From Pelecanus crispus (Eukaryota; Chordata; Aves; Pelecaniformes; Pelecanidae), in contig NC_134653.1 of NCBI RefSeq assembly GCF_030463565.1, positions 32,735,150-32,799,149 of the forward strand: DNA of 64,000 nt, read 5' to 3'. The notes below the pieces were generated by a model, which saw only the letters and a list, made by a program, of their open reading frames with translations, was not told the DNA's origin and ran no database searches. Of the stretch, positions 58,501 through 64,000 are shown one piece after another (position 1 is the first letter of the stretch; each line of letters opens with the position of its first letter). Position numbers and translations under genes: made by a program.

Positions 58501-60815
58501 GAGATATGATGGGTGGCATGGTGTTATGGTCCCAACACTTTGCGAGGGAAGGAAGAAAGGAAAAACCAAGTTAACTGAGACTCTTTGAGGAAGTCAGTTC
58601 ACATCCCGCTTCTGACTTCTAGTTATTTTATTCACTTCTATGCATGTGCAGGAGACCAGGAACCCTATTCTGAAAGCAGGGCATGCTTCCTCCTTTAGCC
58701 TTTGCAGATGACCAACTTTCACCCAGTTGCAAGCCTTAAGCAAATTTTGGCTCTACACATTCCTGCTGCTTGTCACTTATCTACATAAAATATGACAAGG
58801 AACAGCAAGAACATTTTCTTAGATGAATGTGAAATAAGAGCTCCACCTCTGCATGACCCAAAAAAAAAAAAAAAATTAGAGCTGCAAAGTTTATACCTCA
58901 AACTATCTTTTGAGGCAGAACTTTTGAGTCAGGCCAATTTACACTCAAAACACAACATAATTTATCACTGGGAAGGATAGTACGATCAAAGAAAAACTCC
59001 ACATGATAAATCCACACAAAGCTGCTTCCCAGCCCTGCACGATCTCATACTTACCAGTTAGCTTGCCGAGAAGGCAACAAGCCACAGCGAGGTCAAGAAG
59101 AACCAAAAAAAGTCAGGTTAGATGGTGAACAGTACAATTACTAACCAGTCACAAAGACAAAAAGAAGATACATTTCTCAGACAATAAAAATAAAGACATC
59201 AGCCACACACATTTAAGAGACCAGGATGATACTCTGCACGTAAGTGCTACTGTGAAAGTACACCACTTATGGAAGTGAAGAGCAATTTGCTTTTCAACCA
59301 TATAGCCTCTTCATGTCTACGGTGACTCAGCTACAGCATGGAGAGGGCTTGTTACAAGGAAGTGGTCTGTAAACAACAATTAAAAAATAACCATCGATTA
59401 GGAAAGCATTTGGCTTGAAAAGCGTCTGGCAAGCCCTCTCCAAAGAATATCTGTCTGCTGGGAGTGGCAGATGTGCAGGCGTTTTAGGGTCAGTCTTGAA
59501 GGTTTCAGCCTCATAGACCCATGGCCCTATGAGAAGCAGAGACTTCATTGGAGCAGATTACCTGCATTATTACTACTTGCTACTAACTGACAACAGTATC
59601 TTCCCTCTATATAAATATCTGAGGAATGGTCCCTAACAAAATTAAAGGGTAGCTAACAGCCTTTATATGCAAGTTATCTAAGCTGTAATCACAGTAAACC
59701 ATCTTATATTGTATTACAACAGGAAATCCAGTCATCCCTTTAGAAGTCCCTCTCTTCTGCTTGATGACACTCCATGTTCTGCACAGCCCCATCAATAGCT
59801 TTCCAGGACAGATGGTGACACAGATCCCCTCTAGCTAAAGTAATAGCATTAAATTACTCATAACAGGGAACCCAGAGAAGCAGATGCACCATGATTAGCA
59901 AGAATGCCAGTTACTTAAAGGCTTCTATTAAAATAAATCTCTTGGCACAGCAGCATAGCATGGGACACAGCACATGACCTCACCAAAACAATCACAGATG
60001 AATAATTCCCATGAATGTCATCTAAACATTGGGCTAGCCTAACCCTATTTATCATCTGCCCTTCAGAACAGGAGAAAAACGTCTGTAAACAAAGCCTTCC
60101 ACTAGCAAAGATGGGTTGATCAGTTCTTAGATCCTCCATCCCCTTTCCCAGTCAGAAATGTGCCTCACTATCAGCTAACAACATGGGGCACATTTTGCAA
60201 AGCCTTACTCCTGCAAGCTTGTCCTGGCACAGCTGAGTGGGACCAGGTGACTAAACCCAACTCGTGTTTTTCCAGTGGGGTACAGCTCAGTAAAGGAATG
60301 ATGGCTGACGCTAATAGAAACCCCAACAATTTGAAGAGTCTCACTACAGCTGGAAGAACAACATTCACAGAACAAGAATGCATAACGTTGGATAAACCAG
60401 CTAAGATACACCTTACCGTATGAGCTAGAGAAATATAGAAGTCAGGCTGTGGAAATTCAACTTGCCTTGTAGTGTCTTGCTTTTGGTGAATTAGAAGAAA
60501 AAACAACCCCAACCCCACCAACCAATGCAGTAATGCTCAGAACAACACCAAGAATAATATTATCCTAAACTAACAGAGTCCTTCTCCTTGTGTTTCAGCC
60601 CAGGAGTACAGCACAGGCTGCACATGGGCTCAGGTCCCTACACAGAGAGTCTCTGCAAAGCCTACAGCAGCGCTGCAAATGGGTCAGTGGTTTAGTTTCT
60701 CGTAAAGTTTTTATTGTAACTTAGTACTTTGAGCACTGCAATGGTACAGCAGAGAACAGTAAAGACAGGGTAGGCTGCATGGCGATAATAGACAATCCAG
60801 GCATTGTTCTAGCTT

Positions 60816-60840
60816 TTAAAAATAGATTATAGCTATAATC
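60816..60840. promoter_or_regulatory. MEF2 site abutting a 16-bp perfect palindrome
   Basis: TTAAAAATAG (60816-60825) fits YTAW4TAR. GATTATAGCTATAATC (60825-60840) is an exact palindrome with two homeodomain-like half sites. Sequence match only. Confidence 0.35.
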
Positions 60841-63624
60841 TTACCTTGTTTACCACTGATTATTGTTTACAGTACAACCCCTCAATCTAAATAAGTTAGA
60901 CAGTCATTACAAAAGGTTGATGTGCTTTAGCTTCATGATGAAGTTTCTCGGTGCATTACAGCAATGTATTTACACAGTACCAGTGGCTTACTTCGACGAC
61001 TCATGAGAGTTTTGATTTGAGATTATTCAAATTACAAAGATTGACAGCACTATGCTCAGTAGACCTATTGTCCATGAATGATGAGACACAAATCATTGTC
61101 TGGAAACAATAACCAGAAGATTATTTTTTTTTTTTTTTCTTCCTCCAGCTCCCATTTGGCAACAGGGTATTTTGATAGTCCAGACAAACTCTTCTGGGAG
61201 AATCTATTAAAATAACACTGAAGTCTTGGGATTTTTTTATCCCATTTAGACACAGATATGGATACAAGAAGTTTACAGCTGGTTGATGGTTTCAATTAAT
61301 GATGACAGCAGAGGCATCTATGTAACCACTGAACAAGAACATGACAGCAAATAATCCCCAAGAGGATCCTGCTAACATACTTACTCATACTGTTGTGGCA
61401 AGGGAGGCTGAGAAAACATTCTCTATGGCCAGTTACTATTTTTTTACTGTTTTGGATGCTAAGGCTACCACAAATGCCAATTAAGTCCCCAGAAACAGAC
61501 CTGTCCTTTGGGAACCAGAGGAAGCCTAAATTGCCTCACACAAGCCACCAGAAAACAAAATGCCTGAAGCTGCTTAGGATGGATGACTCCTGCCATCATT
61601 GGATAGCTTTTAAGACCTGGTTTCACTAATCAGAGCTATTCTTAAATTGTTTTTCTGTTCAGTTTTAGAAAGGAAGTACAAAGGTTCCTAAAGGATTGAG
61701 TAGCAAAATTTAGGCTGGAAGAGGAATAAACCACTTCTTTTCAGTCTCTTCCATACATTAAAGGAAAAATATCCCAACTATCTCCAGTTGGACATTATTT
61801 AGGCTGACAGAGATTTCACTCTTCTAATTGATTTTCCAAAGCATTGCCTTCTTCCCATCACCAGCTGCCTTCCTCAATGTGCTCCAGGCAGCTGCCTACC
61901 AGCCATCATCATCTCCCACCTGCAGGCACTGTGCGAGAGCAGAAGCTGCATGTATGAAGAAGGTACCACTTACTGTGACTGGTGCGTTGCACAGGACAGC
62001 CTTTTACAGAAATGCTGGGAGATTATAAAAAGCAAAGCAGCCTGTTAGCCTCAGCCACGTATCAAGGCTTATCGTGGTGATACTAGCATTCAAACACCAC
62101 AAATAAACCAGCATGACAACAGATGCACAGTTTCAGCCATAGCTGCTGCAAGCCAGAATTAAACAGCACCTAAAACCAGAAAGCCAATGACAGAGGTATT
62201 GGAAAATACCAAGAGGTCCTGAAACTAATGCATGGTTTATTCTTAACACATTTTCCTAGCATAGGATTTTTGTACATGGATAACATGTACAGGGACGATG
62301 TGCATGCACATGGGTGTATCCGTTCTATCTTCAGCTGTCTCTTGCTGTGGTATGACTCAGCTCTGTGTTCTGTTAACCACTCCTTTCTCAGCATTTGAAC
62401 TGACATCTAATTCATTACGAGCAATCTGCTTTCACCACCGACAACCTTCTGTCTGCTGATACAGATATCTGATAGACCAGGCACCATTCATAGTCAGTAT
62501 TTACTGCAGGTTATCAAAAAACAGGTCTTTGTCTATGAAAACAAAATGTTGGTTTACTCTAAAAGTACAGTAGTCATGCTTCCCAAGCTGTTTTTTGTTG
62601 TTTTTTTCTTTTCAAAATGTGTGTCAAAAGACCTGAAACACACAATTAAAATTATACCACTGTAATCAGGGTGATACCTGAGCAAAAAGCTTTTTTCAGT
62701 GTGAAAGAAGGGAGTGGAGGAGATGGTACAATTCCACTGTTACAGAAGCCAAGAAGGAAAACTCTGATCAGATCAAAACCAATGTAATTTTATCAGTGCA
62801 TAACATGTTCTAAGAGCAAACAGGAAGTTATATGAATTAAATTAAAAATAAAAATCACCCTTACTGTTGTTAATGCAGTAGAGTGCTGAAGTAGAACAGC
62901 ACACACAACTTCTTGCTGTCAAAGGCTTTTGTGCCAGTCAGAATAGCCAAGTCCTCTCACATTGAAGAGGATGGAATCGACAAGAGACCGCTGTTTTGAA
63001 GGGGGAGAAAGTAACCTGAAGACACAGAGCTGCTGGCAGGGCTACATCTAGTACCCAGATCTTTCAAGCCCCATTTCAGCATCCATGATGCAGCATTCTT
63101 CTTCACTGGGCTTAAGCAGGGACCTTTATCAAAATACAGCAAAACAGTCCTCAAACACAGAAGGCAGAAAAGCTTTTCTACTCCTGTTTTGCAGGAGTTG
63201 AGTGCAGTCTTACTGGTTACATTGGAAAGACAATGTTAAAGATAGGTAGGAGCTAGGAACCCTGCCACCCCAGCGATCGGTTTTAACAGTACTTTTGAGC
63301 CTGCACTTTGTAAGGTACAAATCAGAAACAAATTCACATCAAGTTGGACTGACAGTCCTTCGACAACAAAGTTGCTGGAGGACAGTAAGGGACTTATGAG
63401 TTTTGTTCTTGTTACTCAAATGCAAAGCTTACTATATCTCACTGTGCGCAGTTAAGTTGGCACTACCTTAATGGGAAACCAAGTCCAACTGCAATGGGAT
63501 TTCCTATTCTCTCCAGTAACACTATTCATGACCTTTCAGAAATTGTGGACACCACAGGACCACGTTTTTGTTTACGCCATGTGCATCACATTACAAATGC
63601 AGGCAACTTTAAGCTGCAACATCT

Positions 63625-63835
63625 GTTTCCATGGCAATGGGACTGCATCAGCAATCCTCTGGGTTTAGCTTAGGCCACCTTCACTCAGGCTTCAGCACTG
63701 CACACGAATCATTACTGTTAACAGCAAACCAAGTGATGTCACTAGTAACCATGGTGCCCACAGCTGAGGTTTCCGTGTGCCCTTTGCGCTCTAACATGCA
63801 TCCTTCACGCATGACAATTATTTTAATCCAATTAG
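63625..63835. promoter_or_regulatory. RFX X-box, CRE-like and homeodomain site cluster
   Basis: GTTTCCATGGCAAT (63625-63638) matches the palindromic X-box GTTNCC-AT-GGNAAC at all but the last base. GTAACCATGGTGCC (63745-63758) is a half match. TGATGTCA (63734-63741) is CRE-like. TAATCC (63824-63829) is an OTX/CRX-type site overlapping CCAATTAG (63828-63835). No transcript evidence. Confidence 0.35.
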
Positions 63836-64000
63836 TGCTGTTAAAAAAAAATAATACATGAAGGGCCAGTGTCAATACTCATTTGGCAAAGGAAGGTTAG
63901 TTTGAGTCAACAAGATAATGATCAGAACATGAAGCTTTACAATAGCACTTCGACTCCAAGCCTCATTGCACTGTAGATGTAGGAATGACCTGAAACCCTG

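Larger units (their letters stand above)
55599..64000 (-). other. PITPNM2: Part of the intron upstream of coding exon 2
   Basis: 8.4 kb with no coding exon that I can recognise. I looked for the expected first coding exon (start, about 26 codons ending in a YMIQ-like tetrapeptide before GT) on the minus strand and did not find it. It holds A or T runs (about 58860-58876, 61124-61138), a MEF2 site with an adjoining palindrome (60816-60840) and an RFX/homeodomain-like cluster (63625-63835). Confidence 0.75.

Noticed and set aside
59050-59110. Strong donor-like sequence (CTGGTAAGTATG on the minus strand) as a first exon
   Set aside because: The sequence before it does not encode the expected PITP N-terminus and no clear exon start was found; treated as a cryptic site.
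62270-62310. LYM-containing frame on the minus strand near 62285 as the missing first exon
   Set aside because: It lacks the IQ before a GT and the residues around it do not resemble a PITP start.
1-64000. CR1 retrotransposons, endogenous retroviruses, tRNA genes, CRISPR arrays
   Set aside because: I saw no CR1 end motif, no reverse transcriptase, LTR pair, tRNA A/B box with cloverleaf, or regularly spaced repeat.

Overview
The window is a stretch of vertebrate nuclear DNA. It is dominated by one multi-exon gene on the minus strand, PITPNM2 (Nir3, RdgB-type membrane-associated phosphatidylinositol transfer protein 2). I could place 22 coding exons. All have GT-AG borders and join in one open frame of 1,261 codons plus a stop, running from 55598 down to 4692. 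Three motifs fix the identity: the PITP residues T59, K61 and N90 fall on their PITP-alpha numbers if exactly 26 codons precede the window's first exon; an FFAT motif (EFFDAHE) follows an acidic stretch; and the DDHD and LNS2 domains follow in the family order. The C-terminal tail fits PITPNM2, not PITPNM1. Moderate intron sizes, few interspersed repeats and a few eroded MIR-like fragments suggest an amniote, most likely a bird. The sequence alone does not prove that.

Layout from low to high coordinate: 1 to about 410 may be the 3' end of a plus-strand neighbour (weak evidence); about 480-4691 is the long 3' UTR of PITPNM2; 4692-12322 holds ten clustered C-terminal exons (LNS2, the segment before it, and the end of DDHD); 12323-55598 holds the other twelve exons, separated by introns of 0.36 to 7.9 kb; 55599-64000 is intron upstream of the first visible exon. 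The first coding exon (about 26 codons), the promoter and the 5' UTR are not in the window as far as I can see.

Predicted protein, about 1,287 residues: PITP lipid-transfer domain (about 1-257); acidic/serine linker with the FFAT motif (351-357) that binds VAP proteins on the ER; a central alpha/beta region with a lipase-like elbow that has Cys instead of Ser (565-569); DDHD domain (about 700-891); an intermediate segment; LNS2 domain (about 1036-1165), whose HAD-type motif I is SIDGS and so lacks the catalytic first Asp; and a basic, serine-rich tail. By family knowledge the protein works at ER-plasma membrane contact sites, exchanging phosphatidylinositol and phosphatidic acid to sustain PIP2 signalling.

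I found no other protein gene, no tRNA or rRNA gene, no CRISPR array and no intact mobile element. The points most worth a second look are: overlapping splice donors at the LNS2 exon ending at 6977; a tandem acceptor at 24481; a long 3' UTR with no AATAAA on the sense strand; a possible tail-to-tail gene end near 383-500; and three intronic clusters of transcription-factor-like sites (42222-42277, 60816-60840, 63625-63835). No novel biological system is evident.
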